The notes: generated by a model from the letters alone, not told the origin. 64,000 nt of DNA from Microtetraspora sp. NBRC 16547 (GCF_030268965.1 NZ_BSSE01000001.1:383796-447795), one strand, 5' to 3'; positions 1-9,991 are shown, counted from the stretch's first letter. Numbers and translations: made by a program.

Positions 1-807
1 CGGCTGATCGGCCAGACCGCCGACGAGCCGCTCGATGACCGCGAGATGCTGCTCGATCCGTTCGGGACGGCCCCGCGAGTCCATGCTCGAGGAACCGTCG
101 TCCCTGCTGCGGTAGCGGTAACAGAGCCGATCGGTCAGGACCAGGCGCCGTGCCCCGAGCAGCAGCGAGAGCGTGAACAGCACGTCCTCGAACGCCGTTC
201 CCTCGGAGAACCTCGCCCCCTTGGCGGTCACCAGCTCCCGGCGGAAGATCTTGTTGCACGCGGACGGGTTCCCGACGATGTCCGGGGCCTCGGCCACCGA
301 GCCGACGACCCGCTCGCCGGCGACCAGCTCGCGCCGCCACGCCGGGCTCGGCCCGGGCGGCATGCCCCGCATGTCGCCGATCACCACGTCCGCGTCGTGC
401 CGTACGGCCAAGGCGAGCAACGCGTCCAGGCCGCCTTCGGCGTACAGGTCGTCGGAGTCGAGGAAGGCGAGGTAGCGGCCGGAGGCCAGTGCCATCCCGC
501 GGTTGCGCGCCGCGCCGAGCCCCGCGTTCTCCTGCCGGACGAGGCGGACGGAGGGACGGCTCCCTGCGTACGCCTCGGCGATCGCGCCCGAGCCGTCGGC
601 CGACCCGTCGTCGACGATGACGACCTCGATCCGGCCGCGGCATTCCTGGGCGTCGAGTGAGGCGAGGGCGTCCGGCAGCCATCTGGCGGTGTCGTGTACC
701 GGCACGATGACACTGATCTCGGGAACACCGACCGCGGGGAGGCCTACCTCGCGGGCACCGATCCGGGAGTCGCTCATCGGGGAGGCGGTGATCTCGGGGG
801 CGGTCAC
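1..807 (-). CDS. Family 2 glycosyltransferase (3'-truncated by window)
   Basis: The minus-strand reading contains a GT-A nucleotide-sugar fold: the start ISVIVPVHDTARWLPDAL, then VVIVDDGS, then the acidic LDSDDLY (DxD-type) motif about 90 residues in. It should transfer a sugar from a nucleotide donor to a growing surface glycan. The GTG at 805-807 overlaps the stop of the upstream glycosyltransferase gene (GTGA), as at the next junction in the operon, so I prefer it to the ATG at 775-777. The C-terminus lies beyond the left window edge. It is the third gene of a three-glycosyltransferase operon. The exact sugar and acceptor cannot be told from sequence. Confidence 0.85.
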   Translation of the reverse strand, partial: MTAPEITASPMSDSRIGAREVGLPAVGVPEISVIVPVHDTARWLPDALASLDAQECRGRIEVVIVDDGSADGSGAIAEAYAGSRPSVRLVRQENAGLGAARNRGMALASGRYLAFLDSDDLYAEGGLDALLALAVRHDADVVIGDMRGMPPGPSPAWRRELVAGERVVGSVAEAPDIVGNPSACNKIFRRELVTAKGARFSEGTAFEDVLFTLSLLLGARRLVLTDRLCYRYRSRDDGSSSMDSRGRPERIEQHLAVIERLVGGLADQP

Positions 808-2480
808 GACCGCCCCCGCCCCGACGCGGCCCACGGCATCCGAAGCTCGACCGGGCGGGCGACCCGGCGCATCACCGGCCGCGCCACGCGTCGCATCAGG
901 ATCCGCGTGACGCGGCGGCTCGCGTGCCGCCATCTCCTGCGCGTCGCCTGGCCGCGCGTCGCCTGCCTGCGCCACCGGTTCGCGCGGTCCTGCAGCACCA
1001 GCGACCTCGCCCGGCACTTCTCCAGCTCGGCCTGGAGCCGCTCGGGGCTGACCGTCGTGGCGGACTCGGACCGCACGATGCCCCACTTCTCGCCGACGTC
1101 CCAGAGCGTGCCGAACACTTCATGGATCACGTCGTCGAGGTCCTCGCCGGGCTCGGCCACCAGGCGCGCCCGGCTCAGCGCCGCCGTGCGCTCCAGCCGC
1201 GCGTGAACGACCTCGTCCCGCTCGTCGAGGGCGAGCGAGAGCACGCCCAGGGTGTTCCTGTCGGCGAACGCGACCAGGCGGCCCAGCGCAGCCTGCCCGG
1301 GCACCCACCCCGCCGGGCAGTGAAACCGGAACGGGGTCGGGAAGCAGGACTCGGGCAGGTCCTCGGTGAGCGTGACCCTGGGATCTCCCTCGTACCCCGC
1401 GCCGATCAGCCGCAGATCCAGGTCGGAGTCGTCGAGCGGCGCGCGGCGGCCGTCGCCGAGCCGACTCCACGGCCCGGTTATCCGTACGGACACGTCGGGG
1501 GTCCAGCTCGCCAGCAGGCCGTCGACCGTCGCCCTGACCTCTTCGAGGGACGCGTCCCGCGCGTCCACGACGGCCTCGACGTACGGCACTCGGTAGCCGC
1601 GGCCGGGACTCCTGCGCAGCCAGCGGAAGCTCGGCACGCGCTCGCCGAGGTAGGGCCAGTTGTGCCGCTTCACCTCCGGCTCGCGGCGCATGACGGTGGA
1701 GCCGCCGAGATGCCAGGCGCGCGCGGCGCGGTCCGGGACGAAGACGGCGCCTGCCTGGGCGAGCCGGTAGCCCAGCTCGGTGTCCTCACCCAGCGGCAGC
1801 GACTCGTCCATGCCGCCGACCGCCCGGAGCAGCTCGGCCGGGAGCGACGAGGTGGCGCCGACGTGGACCGAGAAGGCGTCCACCCCGGCGGTCCGCAGAT
1901 CGGAGGTCCGGCTCCAGCGTTTCTCCGTCCACTGCGGCGTGCTGTCCTCCTCGTGGACCAGCTTGGCCACCGCCCCCGCCTCGGCGGCGACCAGGACCTC
2001 GCTGGCCGACAGCTCGGACGGGTCGGTCTCGACGGACCTCGGGTGGCCGAGCACCACGAGGTATCCGGCGAGATGGTGCCAGCGCATGTGCGCCTCGATG
2101 TGCTCGTGGAAGAGCACCAGGTCGTCGTCGAGCCAGTGGACAACGTCGCCCTCGGCCGCGGCCGCGCCCAGGTTGCAGGCGTACGCCTTGCCCCAGCGCC
2201 CCGCCTCCGGGCGGATCAGCCGGGTGCGCTCGGGCCGGATCACGGGGAGCCAGGCCATCGGCCGCTCGCCGTCGTCCACGACGATCACTTCGAGCAGGTG
2301 GCGGGGGTAGGTCTGGGCGGCCAGGCTGGCCAGTGTCAGGGGAAGGGTCTCGCCGGAGCCGCTGGTCGGGATCACCACGCTCACCGAGAGGCGGGGCGTC
2401 CACTCGCCCAGCTCGGGAACGTCCTCGATGACTCCGTGGTCGTTGGCCGGGATGCGCGGCTGCCGGGTCGGGGATGTCAC
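804..2480 (-). CDS. Family 2 glycosyltransferase
   Basis: Predicted 558 aa cytosolic glycosyltransferase. The GT-A domain is near the N-terminus: VSVVIPTSGSGETLPLTL, the VIVVDDGERP strand, the metal-binding LDDDLVL, and later GGMDESLPLGEDTELG, whose Glu-Asp pair is at the usual catalytic-base position. The C-terminal 250 residues have no domain I recognise and end in an Arg-rich tail. The GTG start at 2478-2480 overlaps the preceding gene's TGA by 4 bp, implying translational coupling. Its neighbours are also family 2 enzymes, so the operon probably builds one cell-wall or capsular glycopolymer. Donor sugar unknown. Confidence 0.85.
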   Translation of the reverse strand: MTSPTRQPRIPANDHGVIEDVPELGEWTPRLSVSVVIPTSGSGETLPLTLASLAAQTYPRHLLEVIVVDDGERPMAWLPVIRPERTRLIRPEAGRWGKAYACNLGAAAAEGDVVHWLDDDLVLFHEHIEAHMRWHHLAGYLVVLGHPRSVETDPSELSASEVLVAAEAGAVAKLVHEEDSTPQWTEKRWSRTSDLRTAGVDAFSVHVGATSSLPAELLRAVGGMDESLPLGEDTELGYRLAQAGAVFVPDRAARAWHLGGSTVMRREPEVKRHNWPYLGERVPSFRWLRRSPGRGYRVPYVEAVVDARDASLEEVRATVDGLLASWTPDVSVRITGPWSRLGDGRRAPLDDSDLDLRLIGAGYEGDPRVTLTEDLPESCFPTPFRFHCPAGWVPGQAALGRLVAFADRNTLGVLSLALDERDEVVHARLERTAALSRARLVAEPGEDLDDVIHEVFGTLWDVGEKWGIVRSESATTVSPERLQAELEKCRARSLVLQDRANRWRRQATRGQATRRRWRHASRRVTRILMRRVARPVMRRVARPVELRMPWAASGRGRS

Positions 2481-4348
2481 GGTTCCTGCCTCCAGTAGCC
2501 CACATGGGGCGTCGAAGCGCTTTCCATCAGGTGGTTGAAATGGAGCCCGCGCCACTGCTCCTGGTACGACTTCAGAAACGCCTGGACGGGGTGTCTCCAG
2601 GTGTGCGCCCGGGAGTGGCGCCGGCGCAGTACATAGTTGAGGCCGTGGGTCCGGTAGATCCGCCCTCCGGCGGCCTCCACCGACTCCAGGAGCTGCCCGT
2701 CCTCCGTGGTCGCGATGGGGCGGAAGCCGCCGACGGTCTCGAACATCTCGCGGGTGACCAGGATGGTCCCGCCCGCGACCAGCGACGTGAACCGTTCGGT
2801 GCCGAGACGGCGGCGGACGGTGGTGTTGATCGGCTCCAGGTAGACGAACTCCGCGGCGGCTCCGACCAGCTCGGCTCCCGAGTACAACTGGGCGAGCAGG
2901 AGATCGGCGAGATGGTCCGGGCCGTACCAGTCGTCGTCGTCCACCTTGGCGAGGAAGGACCCGGAGGCGACGGCGGCCATGCGGTTCAGCAGCTCTCCGA
3001 ACGGCACCCCGGCCGCCGCCTCGACGAGGGTGATCCGCAGCGACGAGTCGGCGATGGCCCCCTGGACGCCCGCCTCCCTGGCGGAGAACCCGTGCAGCCC
3101 CAGGATGACCTCGGCGCGTACCCCGCGCTGCCGTTCCATCTGCTCCAGGGCGAAGGGGACCATGTCCTTGCGGCGAGTGCACAGCAGGACGGAGACGGGC
3201 GGCTCGTGGGGCAGGGACAGGCCGGCGGAGACGGCGATGTTCCGCCAGCGGGGGATCGCGCCGTGCGTCCTCAGCGCGGCCCGGCGCAGGCGCACACTGA
3301 TCTCCTCGCGCCGCAGCTCGGACGTCAGCTCGTCCTCGCCCACGGTCGCGAGTACGTCGGAGAGCTCCGCGCCGAGGGCCGGGTCACCGATCCCGTCGCC
3401 TCCCATGATCACGGGGATGCCGGCGGCGGCGAGCCCCGCCACGATCCTCGCCCGGACCAGGCCGGCCGCCTCCACGCCCTGGACCGCCACGCCGACGACG
3501 TCGCGGAGCCGGGCGACGTCGACGTCCGTCAGCTCGCCGGAAGCGGGCAGCCGGACGAGTTCGTCGAGCCCGCTGGTGATCGAGAAGCCGCCCGCCCGGC
3601 CGGCCAGCGTTGCGACCGGTCCCCTGGCGTTCTGCCGGAAGCCGATGGGGTTGACGACGGTCTCGTCCACCGGCGGGAGCAGGTCGGGGTGGGCGGGACC
3701 GTCCAGCGCGGACGTCAGCGGCGTCCGGTCCGCCACCGGAATACGCCCGTCGGGCCACGGCCGAGCCGGGTGTTCGGTGACGCGAAGCACGAGATCACAG
3801 CCCGGCGCGTCCCGCCGGTCGGCCACCGGCCCTCCGACGCCGGTCAGGACCACGTTCGGGTCGCCGGGCCGCCAGCCGAAGGCGCCCTCGCCCGCCAGTC
3901 CGACCACCGGCTGCGCCATGTGCCGCCGCCCCCCGAGCATGCCGTACAGGATGTGGGCGAGGACCTCACCTCCGGGAACCGGCCCGGAGAACGCCGCCTC
4001 GATGTGCCAGCCGCGCCTCCGCCGCACGATCCGCAGGTCGGCCAGGAGGTGCCAGGCGGCGCTCTGCCCCGCGACAGGGAGCGGCTGGGCGGCCCACGGC
4101 GGCGCCTCCGCGATGAGGACGCACACCCGCGTGGCGTCCGGGACCAGCGCGCCGAACGGCATCGCCCGGCGCAGGTCCGCCGGAGTCCTGGCCGCGATGA
4201 CGGCGCGCTCGACAGCCTCCTGGGGCGGAGACTCGCCGGGGTCGGCGCCGTCCAGGACGGTCCAGGGACCGTCGAAGTCCTCGCACACGCGGCCGAGCAG
4301 GGCCGGGTGGGATCCGAACCCGACACAGCCTCCCCAGGTCGCGCTCAC
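2477..4348 (-). CDS. Family 2 glycosyltransferase with long N-terminal extension
   Basis: First gene of the glycosyltransferase operon, about 623 aa from a GTG at 4346-4348 preceded by GGAGAG. The frame stays open up to 4495, but that extra stretch is Arg/Pro-rich and does not look like protein. The catalytic domain is in the C-terminal part: VSVLLCTRRKDMVPFAL, then VDDDDWYGPDHL (DxD) and TTEDGQLLESV (catalytic acidic pair). The first ~330 residues include a stretch around NPIGFRQNARGPVATLAG that resembles a second, degenerate sugar-binding domain, but I cannot name it. Probably acts at the cytoplasmic face on a lipid-linked or wall glycan. Confidence 0.8.
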   Translation of the reverse strand: MSATWGGCVGFGSHPALLGRVCEDFDGPWTVLDGADPGESPPQEAVERAVIAARTPADLRRAMPFGALVPDATRVCVLIAEAPPWAAQPLPVAGQSAAWHLLADLRIVRRRRGWHIEAAFSGPVPGGEVLAHILYGMLGGRRHMAQPVVGLAGEGAFGWRPGDPNVVLTGVGGPVADRRDAPGCDLVLRVTEHPARPWPDGRIPVADRTPLTSALDGPAHPDLLPPVDETVVNPIGFRQNARGPVATLAGRAGGFSITSGLDELVRLPASGELTDVDVARLRDVVGVAVQGVEAAGLVRARIVAGLAAAGIPVIMGGDGIGDPALGAELSDVLATVGEDELTSELRREEISVRLRRAALRTHGAIPRWRNIAVSAGLSLPHEPPVSVLLCTRRKDMVPFALEQMERQRGVRAEVILGLHGFSAREAGVQGAIADSSLRITLVEAAAGVPFGELLNRMAAVASGSFLAKVDDDDWYGPDHLADLLLAQLYSGAELVGAAAEFVYLEPINTTVRRRLGTERFTSLVAGGTILVTREMFETVGGFRPIATTEDGQLLESVEAAGGRIYRTHGLNYVLRRRHSRAHTWRHPVQAFLKSYQEQWRGLHFNHLMESASTPHVGYWRQEP

Positions 4349-5164
4349 CCGGCTCTCCAGAGCGGGGTGACGCCGTTCCGCGCCCTCAGGCGGGTGGGGG
4401 CGAGCTCGACCACCGTGCACCGTCGATTCAGGACCACGGGTGTCCACCACCTCCAGGAGTGCCGCTTTTCGTCGTCGTGACACCCGAGCCAGCATCGCGA
4501 AGCGAACTCCGGGATCGACTGTTTACCTCCCAACCTTGGGGCAACATTTACCGCTGCTGGAGGTGGCGAATAACCGAGTGATTACGCGCGCCTCCCGGCG
4601 GGCGCGGGAAATACCCGGATATTCGCGAGTGAGAAACGGCGCGTCACGGCCTAATGCGGCGGGCGGCACGGATGAATGCGAGGCGCCGCACCTACGGCGA
4701 ATGCGATCAGGATGTGCGGCGTTCAGGCGGCGGCGTTCAGGGGGCGGCGAAAACGGGCACACGGCGGCGTTTCCGCCCACGGCGACAAAGCTGGACGCGA
4801 CCGCGACAGCGGGACCGGGCGATGCGACGGCGGGGCCGGGCGTCCCGGGTTCCGCGGGTCGCCGGGCCTTGCCCGGGAGCGCCGGTAGGGCCGTAAGCAT
4901 CACCGAGGATGTCGTCGATGGGCGCTGTCGACGGATGCTGTCGACGGATACAGCCATGCTCGCGGCATAGCTGCCTAATGGTCGCGTTCCGGCCGGCCCG
5001 CGATGGAATCTCACCACTCGGATTCGCCCTGGATCAGGGGGAGATTTCGCATGTGAACCGGGGTTGTACGGGGTTCCCGTCCTTCGCGCGCTTGGTGCCC
5101 TTCAAGGGAATTCTCAGCTGGACACGTTACGATGCCGCCTTACAAACCCCCGAGGAGCACCACC
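4349..5164. other. Long intergenic region between divergent surface-glycan genes
   Basis: About 0.8 kb with no convincing gene: the frames open here are rich in Arg, Ala and Pro and lack ribosome binding sites. It separates the minus-strand glycosyltransferase operon from the plus-strand deacetylase, so it should hold both promoters. It is locally more AT-rich near 4520-4640. It contains two short direct repeats: GCGGCGTTCAGG at 4716-4727 and 4730-4741, and an exact tandem pair GCTGTCGACGGAT at 4924-4936 and 4937-4949. I could not define a promoter confidently. Confidence 0.5.
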
Positions 5165-5941
5165 ATGGCATCGCATCGATTTGGCATCCCTCTTGCCGCC
5201 ATATGTGCGCTGACGCTGTCCGCGTCCCTCGCCTCCCCCGCCCAGGCCCAGGTTCAGACCCAGAGCCGGGCACAGGCGCAGGCGCAGGCGCAGCGGGCCG
5301 CGGATCCGTACTGCGTGACGCACAAATGCATCGCGCTCACCTTCGACGACGGTCCGGCCGAGTACACGAACGACCTGTTGAAGGTACTCAAGAAATACAA
5401 GGCGAAGGCGACGTTCTTCCTGATCGGCAATCGGGTGAAGAAGCACCCCAAGCTGACCAAGAACATCGCCAAGGACGGCCACGAGCTGGGCAACCACACC
5501 TGGGACCACAAGTATCTGACTGACCTCGAGTACAAGGCCATTTACGACGAGGTGAAGAAGACCCAGGACATCATCAAGAAGACGACCGGCAAGGCGCCGG
5601 TTCTCTTCCGCGCCCCCGGCGGACTGATCAACGAGGGCGCGCGCACGATCATCGCGAAGTTCGGCATGATCCAGATCCCGGGCACGGTATCCACGCAGGA
5701 CTACATCAAGGACTACCGCGACGTCGAGTTCTTGACCGGGCGGGCGCTCGACATCGCGAACCAGGACGAGGTCGTGCTGATGCACGAGACCGTCAAGCAG
5801 ACCATCGAGTCCATGTCCGCGGTGCTGGAGGACCTGACCAGCCAGGGCTACTCGTTCGTGACGGTCTCCAAGCTGCTCGAAGGCCAGGAGCTCACCCCGG
5901 GAGGGAGCTACCCTGAACAGCTTCCGCTGAGCGGCGACTGA
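5165..5941 (+). CDS. Secreted polysaccharide deacetylase (NodB family)
   Basis: 258 aa from the ATG at 5165, preceded by GAGGAG. It has an N-terminal signal peptide (hydrophobic core LAAICALTLSASLA, likely cleavage after AQA) followed by a Gln/Ala-rich linker. The carbohydrate esterase 4 domain shows ALTFDDGP (catalytic base and metal Asp), GNHTWDH (metal His pair) and FRAPGG (motif 3). Family members remove N- or O-acetyl groups from peptidoglycan, chitin or related glycans outside the membrane. Its 3' end overlaps the convergent acyltransferase gene by 50 bp. One enzyme adds and the other removes acyl groups, so a shared surface substrate is possible but unproven. Confidence 0.9.
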   Translation: MASHRFGIPLAAICALTLSASLASPAQAQVQTQSRAQAQAQAQRAADPYCVTHKCIALTFDDGPAEYTNDLLKVLKKYKAKATFFLIGNRVKKHPKLTKNIAKDGHELGNHTWDHKYLTDLEYKAIYDEVKKTQDIIKKTTGKAPVLFRAPGGLINEGARTIIAKFGMIQIPGTVSTQDYIKDYRDVEFLTGRALDIANQDEVVLMHETVKQTIESMSAVLEDLTSQGYSFVTVSKLLEGQELTPGGSYPEQLPLSGD

Positions 5942-7106
5942 TCCTTCTGCCGAGGCGCTGCGTCGGGGACTCCACGAAACGGTGCGTCAGCCAGCTCAGG
6001 CCGAGCACCGCCCCGACGTAGCCCACGGCCAGCGCCACCTGCTCTCCGATCCGTAGCCGGGTCAGGTCGTGCACGGCGGCGTTGAGCCACCGCAGCAGCG
6101 GATGGTGCAGGAGATAGACCGGGTAGCTGACCAGGCCCAGCCAGGTCAGCGCCCGCGGCAGGGAGCGGCCGCGCAGCGCCATCCCCGCCGCGAACGTCGC
6201 GCCGGCGAGTGCCATCGTGGTGATCCACACGTCCGGCTGGACCCACCACCAGCCCGCCTGGATCGACCACACCGGGGCGACCGCCACCAGCACCGTCGCT
6301 GTGATCACCGGCGCGAGGCCGCCCGACCCGTTCTCCCAGCGATGGAGCGCCGTCCCGGTGAACATGACGGCAAGGATCGCCAGACCGAACCACGGAACGT
6401 AGCTGCCGAAGACCAGCAGGACAAGCGCCATCGCCCCCAGCGCGTACGCCGCGGTGGTTCGGAACCGGCCCGAGATCAGGCAGACCAGGCCCACGACGAA
6501 GGCGACGCCCGAGACGAGTGCGGGCCAGGGACCGGGCAGCAGCGGCGCGGACAGCATGAGGCCGGCGCCGACGGCCACGAGACCGAACGCGACGGCCACG
6601 ACACCGCTGCGCCGGTGCGCTCCGCGCACGAAGAGCGCGGTGACGATCAGGTAGAACACCATCTCGTACGACAGGGTCCACATGGGGTCGGCCAGGCCGC
6701 CGGTGTGGACGACGTCGAGCAGCATCGAGACGTGCGCCGCCACCGCCGAGGCATGGCGCGGCACCTGCTCGCGGACCGGCACCCAGATCGCGGCCACCAG
6801 GACCAGCGCGATCACCAGCAGGTAGAGCGGGTACAGCCGGAACAGCCTGCTGATCCAGAAGGCGCGCACGTCGCCCCTGCGCTCCAGCGACGCCGGGATG
6901 ATGTATCCGCTGACGAGGAAGAACACCAGCACGCCGTACATGCCGAGGTTGAACCAGTACGGCCGGAGAGCGGGCAGCAGCCACGGCAGCATGTGCTCCG
7001 CCACCACCGCCATCGCGCCGAGACCGCGCAGGGCGTCCAACCACGCCATGCGGTTGGAGACGGCCTGCGGGACGACGAGAGACGGGGTGACGGTCACCCG
7101 CGCCAA
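5892..7106 (-). CDS. Acyltransferase family 3 membrane protein (OafA/YrhL-like)
   Basis: About 404 aa polytopic membrane protein with roughly ten hydrophobic segments. The N-terminus WLDALRGLGAMAVVAEHMLPW is the family signature, including the conserved His in the first helix; a conserved-type SRLFRLYPLYLL segment follows. Such enzymes move acyl groups across or at the membrane onto sugars of surface polysaccharides. The start is uncertain: TTG at 7106, GTG at 7097 or the ATG preceding AWLDAL are all possible and none has a strong ribosome binding site. The 3' end overlaps the convergent deacetylase gene. Confidence 0.85.
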   Translation of the reverse strand: MARVTVTPSLVVPQAVSNRMAWLDALRGLGAMAVVAEHMLPWLLPALRPYWFNLGMYGVLVFFLVSGYIIPASLERRGDVRAFWISRLFRLYPLYLLVIALVLVAAIWVPVREQVPRHASAVAAHVSMLLDVVHTGGLADPMWTLSYEMVFYLIVTALFVRGAHRRSGVVAVAFGLVAVGAGLMLSAPLLPGPWPALVSGVAFVVGLVCLISGRFRTTAAYALGAMALVLLVFGSYVPWFGLAILAVMFTGTALHRWENGSGGLAPVITATVLVAVAPVWSIQAGWWWVQPDVWITTMALAGATFAAGMALRGRSLPRALTWLGLVSYPVYLLHHPLLRWLNAAVHDLTRLRIGEQVALAVGYVGAVLGLSWLTHRFVESPTQRLGRRISRRSAEAVQGSSLPG

Positions 7107-7261
7107 AATACCGCCCGAATCGCCGCGAAATAGCCCGATTTCTACTTCGAGGACGAATCCGGACTACTGCCGCAACAGGTCAATATCCTGCGGTCGGGGA
7201 GATCTGCGCGACAGCGCGCCCACCGTGAGTTTCACATTGCGCCCGCACGGTGAGCCCGGGA

Positions 7262-8809
7262 TCACTCCCACTCGATGGTGCCGGGCGGCTTGCTGGTGAC
7301 GTCGACGACGACGCGGTTGATCTCGCGGACCTCGTTGGTGATGCGGGTGGAGATCCGCCCGAGCACGTCGTACGGCACGCGTGCCCAGTCGGCGGTCATC
7401 GCGTCCTCGGAGGTGACCGGCCGGAGGACGACCGGGTGGCCGTAGGTGCGGCCGTCGCCCTGGACGCCGACCGACCGGACGTCGGCGAGCAGCACCACCG
7501 GGCACTGCCAGATCTCGCGGTCGAGACCGGCGCGGGACATCTCCTCGCGGGCGATCGCGTCGGCCTCGCGCAGGATGTCGAGCCGCTCGCGGGTGACCTC
7601 GCCGATGATCCGGATGCCAAGGCCGGGGCCGGGGAACGGCTGCCGCCACACCATCGCGGCGGGCAGGCCGAGCTCCTCGCCGGCCCGCCTGACCTCGTCC
7701 TTGAACAGGGTGCGCAACGGCTCGACCAGGTCGAACCGCAGGTCGTCGGGCAGGCCGCCGACGTTGTGGTGGGACTTGATGTTGGCCGTGCCCGTGCCGC
7801 CGCCGGACTCGACGACGTCGGGGTAGAGCGTGCCCTGGACGAGGAAGTCGACCGGGCCGTCGGCGAGGATCGCGCGCTGCTCGTCCTCGAAGACCCGGAT
7901 GAACTCGCGGCCGATGATCTTGCGCTTCTCCTCGGGGTCGACGACCCCGGACAGCGCCTTGAGGAACCGCTCCTCGGCGTCCACGACGCGAAGCTTCACG
8001 CCGGTCGCGGCGACGAAGTCACGCTCGACCTGCTCGGCCTCCCCCTTGCGCAGCAGGCCGTGGTCGACGAACACGCAGGTCAGCCGGTCGCCGATGGCCC
8101 GCTGGACGATCGCGGCGGCGACCGCGGAGTCCACCCCGCCGGACAGCGCGCAGATGGCCCGGCCGTCGCCGACCTGCTCACGGACGGCGGCGATGGCGTC
8201 GTCGACGATGTTGAGCATGGTCCACGAGGGGCGGCAGCCCGCCGCGTCCAGGAAGTGCTGAAGGACGACCTGGCCGTGCTGGGAGTGGAGCACCTCGGGG
8301 TGGAACTGCACGCCGTAGAAACCGCGCTCGGCGTGCTCGAAGCCCGCGACCGGGGTGTCGGCGGTCGAGGCGGTCACCATGAACCCCTCGGGCGCGGCCA
8401 CGACCGAGTCGCCGTGCGACATCCAGACCTGCTGGACCGGCGGGAGGCCGGCGAAGAGCGCGCCCTCCTTGAGGACGTTGAGCTCGGTGCCGCCGAACTC
8501 GGCCGAGCCGGTCTTGGCGACCTCGCCGCCCAGCGCCCGCGCCATCGCCTGGAAGCCGTAGCAGATGCCGAAGGTCGGCACCCCGGTCTCGAACAGCCCG
8601 TCCGGGACCGCCGGGGCGCCCTCGGCGTACACCGACGAGGGGCCGCCGGACAGGATGATCGCCTTCGGCTTCTTGGCCATCATCTCCGAGACCGGCATCG
8701 TGCACGGCACGATCTCGGAGTAGACATGGCACTCACGCACCCGCCGTGCGATCAGCTGCGCGTACTGCGCGCCGAAGTCGACGACAAGCACCGTGTCGAA
8801 CTCAGACAC
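7262..8809 (-). CDS. guaA: GMP synthase (glutamine-hydrolysing)
   Basis: 515 aa enzyme converting XMP to GMP with ATP and glutamine in the cytoplasm. The N-terminal class I amidotransferase domain has [15 protein letters not shown], the nucleophile loop FGICYGFQ and the FHPEV His/Glu pair. The ATP-pyrophosphatase domain has [10 protein letters not shown]. The C-terminus ends with the usual [10 protein letters not shown]-type dimerisation sequence ([10 protein letters not shown] here). I chose the GTG at 8809 because a GGGGG tract lies 8 bases upstream; an in-frame TTG at 8824 is less likely. It works with GuaB, encoded about 18 kb away in the same window. Confidence 0.97.
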   Translation of the reverse strand: MSEFDTVLVVDFGAQYAQLIARRVRECHVYSEIVPCTMPVSEMMAKKPKAIILSGGPSSVYAEGAPAVPDGLFETGVPTFGICYGFQAMARALGGEVAKTGSAEFGGTELNVLKEGALFAGLPPVQQVWMSHGDSVVAAPEGFMVTASTADTPVAGFEHAERGFYGVQFHPEVLHSQHGQVVLQHFLDAAGCRPSWTMLNIVDDAIAAVREQVGDGRAICALSGGVDSAVAAAIVQRAIGDRLTCVFVDHGLLRKGEAEQVERDFVAATGVKLRVVDAEERFLKALSGVVDPEEKRKIIGREFIRVFEDEQRAILADGPVDFLVQGTLYPDVVESGGGTGTANIKSHHNVGGLPDDLRFDLVEPLRTLFKDEVRRAGEELGLPAAMVWRQPFPGPGLGIRIIGEVTRERLDILREADAIAREEMSRAGLDREIWQCPVVLLADVRSVGVQGDGRTYGHPVVLRPVTSEDAMTADWARVPYDVLGRISTRITNEVREINRVVVDVTSKPPGTIEWE

Positions 8810-8844
8810 CGGAAGGACCCCCAAAGGCTGCGAGCGGTATGCCC

Positions 8845-8850
8845 AGTCTA
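8845..8850 (-). promoter_or_regulatory. Probable -10 box of guaA
   Basis: On the minus strand the hexamer TAGACT lies about 36 bases upstream of the preferred guaA GTG. This fits the actinobacterial -10 consensus TANNNT. No clear -35 is visible, so the assignment is tentative. Confidence 0.4.
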
Positions 8851-8932
8851 TCGGCGGCCTTCCGGAGCACCGCCCATCCGCCGTTCGCCGCCAGCGGAGG
8901 ATCGTCCCTGCTGGATACGGGTGTCCAGCGTT

Positions 8933-9991
8933 CTACGCGGGGTGTACGGCCAGGGCCGGGTAGTCGGTGTAACCCCGGTGGTCGCCGCCGAAGGCCGTGG
9001 TGAAGTCGGGCTCGTTGAGCGGTGCGCCGAGCCGGAGGCGGAGCGGGAGGTCGGGGTTGGCCAGGAACGCCGAGCCGATCGCGACCAGGTCGGCGCCCCA
9101 CTCCAGCCAGCGGGCGGCGGTGGCGGCGGGGTCACCGGCCCCCGGGTCGTTGACGATGAGGGTGTTCGGCCACAGCTCGCGGATCCGCCGGGTGAGGTCG
9201 TCGCCGCCGGTCGCCATCACGTGCAGGTAGGCCAGATCCAGCTCGGCGAGCGCGGAGACCAGCGCCGGGTACACCTCGTTCGCGTCCTCCTCGACCAGGT
9301 CCTGGGCACCGTTGGCGGGCGAGAGCCGGATGCCGACCCGGGACGCGCCGATCGCCTCCACGGCCGCCTGGGCGGTCTCCACGGCGAGCCGGATCCGGCC
9401 GTCCACGGACTTGCCGAAACGGTCGTCGCGCAGGTTGGCGTTCTGGGACAGGAACTGGTGGATGAGATAGCCGTTGGCACCGTGCAGCTCGACCCCGTCG
9501 AACCCGGCGTCCACGGCCCTGCGCGCGGCGTCCGCGAAGTCCTGGACGGTCGCCTCCACCTCGGCGGTGGACAGCTCCACGGGGAGCGGATAGTCCTGCA
9601 TGCCGTTGGGCGTGAAGATCTGCCCGGCGGGCCGTACGGCGGAGGGGGCGACGGGCAGCGCGCCGGTGTTGTCGGGGTGGCCGACCCGGCCGGCGTGCAT
9701 GAGCTGGGCGAAGATCCGGCCGCCCGCCGCGTGGACGGCGCCGGTCACCTCGCGCCATCCGGCCACCTGTTCGTCGGTGTGCAGTCCAGGGGTGTTCACG
9801 TACCCCTTGCCGGCCTGGCTCGGCTGGACACCCTCGGTGATGATCAGCCCAGCCGAGGCGCGCTGGGCGTAGTAGAGCGCGTTCAGGGAGGAGGGGATCC
9901 CGTCCACGTCGGAGCGTGAGCGCGTCATGGGCGCCATGGCGAGACGGTTCGGCAGCGGCAGGCCGGCGAGTTCGTACGACGAGAACAGCAT
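8933..9991 (-). CDS. Old Yellow Enzyme-type NADH:flavin oxidoreductase
   Basis: 352 aa FMN-dependent alkene reductase of the OYE/NemA class, a TIM barrel reducing electrophilic alkenes or nitro compounds with NAD(P)H. Recognisable parts are NRLAMAPMTRSR near the N-terminus, GFDGVELHGANGYL with the conserved HGAxGYL motif, QFLSQNANLRDDRFG and, near the end, the phosphate-binding IGSAFLANPDLPLRL. An AAGGA motif about 9 bases upstream favours the ATG at 9991 over that at 10000. It is transcribed divergently from a MarR-family gene, the usual arrangement for stress-inducible reductases; the shared intergenic DNA carries operator-like repeats. Confidence 0.93.
   Translation of the reverse strand: MLFSSYELAGLPLPNRLAMAPMTRSRSDVDGIPSSLNALYYAQRASAGLIITEGVQPSQAGKGYVNTPGLHTDEQVAGWREVTGAVHAAGGRIFAQLMHAGRVGHPDNTGALPVAPSAVRPAGQIFTPNGMQDYPLPVELSTAEVEATVQDFADAARRAVDAGFDGVELHGANGYLIHQFLSQNANLRDDRFGKSVDGRIRLAVETAQAAVEAIGASRVGIRLSPANGAQDLVEEDANEVYPALVSALAELDLAYLHVMATGGDDLTRRIRELWPNTLIVNDPGAGDPAATAARWLEWGADLVAIGSAFLANPDLPLRLRLGAPLNEPDFTTAFGGDHRGYTDYPALAVHPA

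Noticed and set aside
4349-4495. N-terminal extension of the first glycosyltransferase from 4495
   Set aside because: The 49 extra residues are Arg/Pro/Glu-rich and unlike protein; GTG 4348 has a better upstream GGAGAG.
4523-5017. 164-codon minus-strand open frame in the glycosyltransferase/deacetylase gap
   Set aside because: Arg/Ala/Pro-rich composition, no ribosome binding site, no motif; typical of spurious open frames in very GC-rich DNA.
7250-9919. Very long plus-strand open frame across guaA and the OYE gene
   Set aside because: Antisense shadow of two certain genes; composition follows the opposite-strand codon bias.
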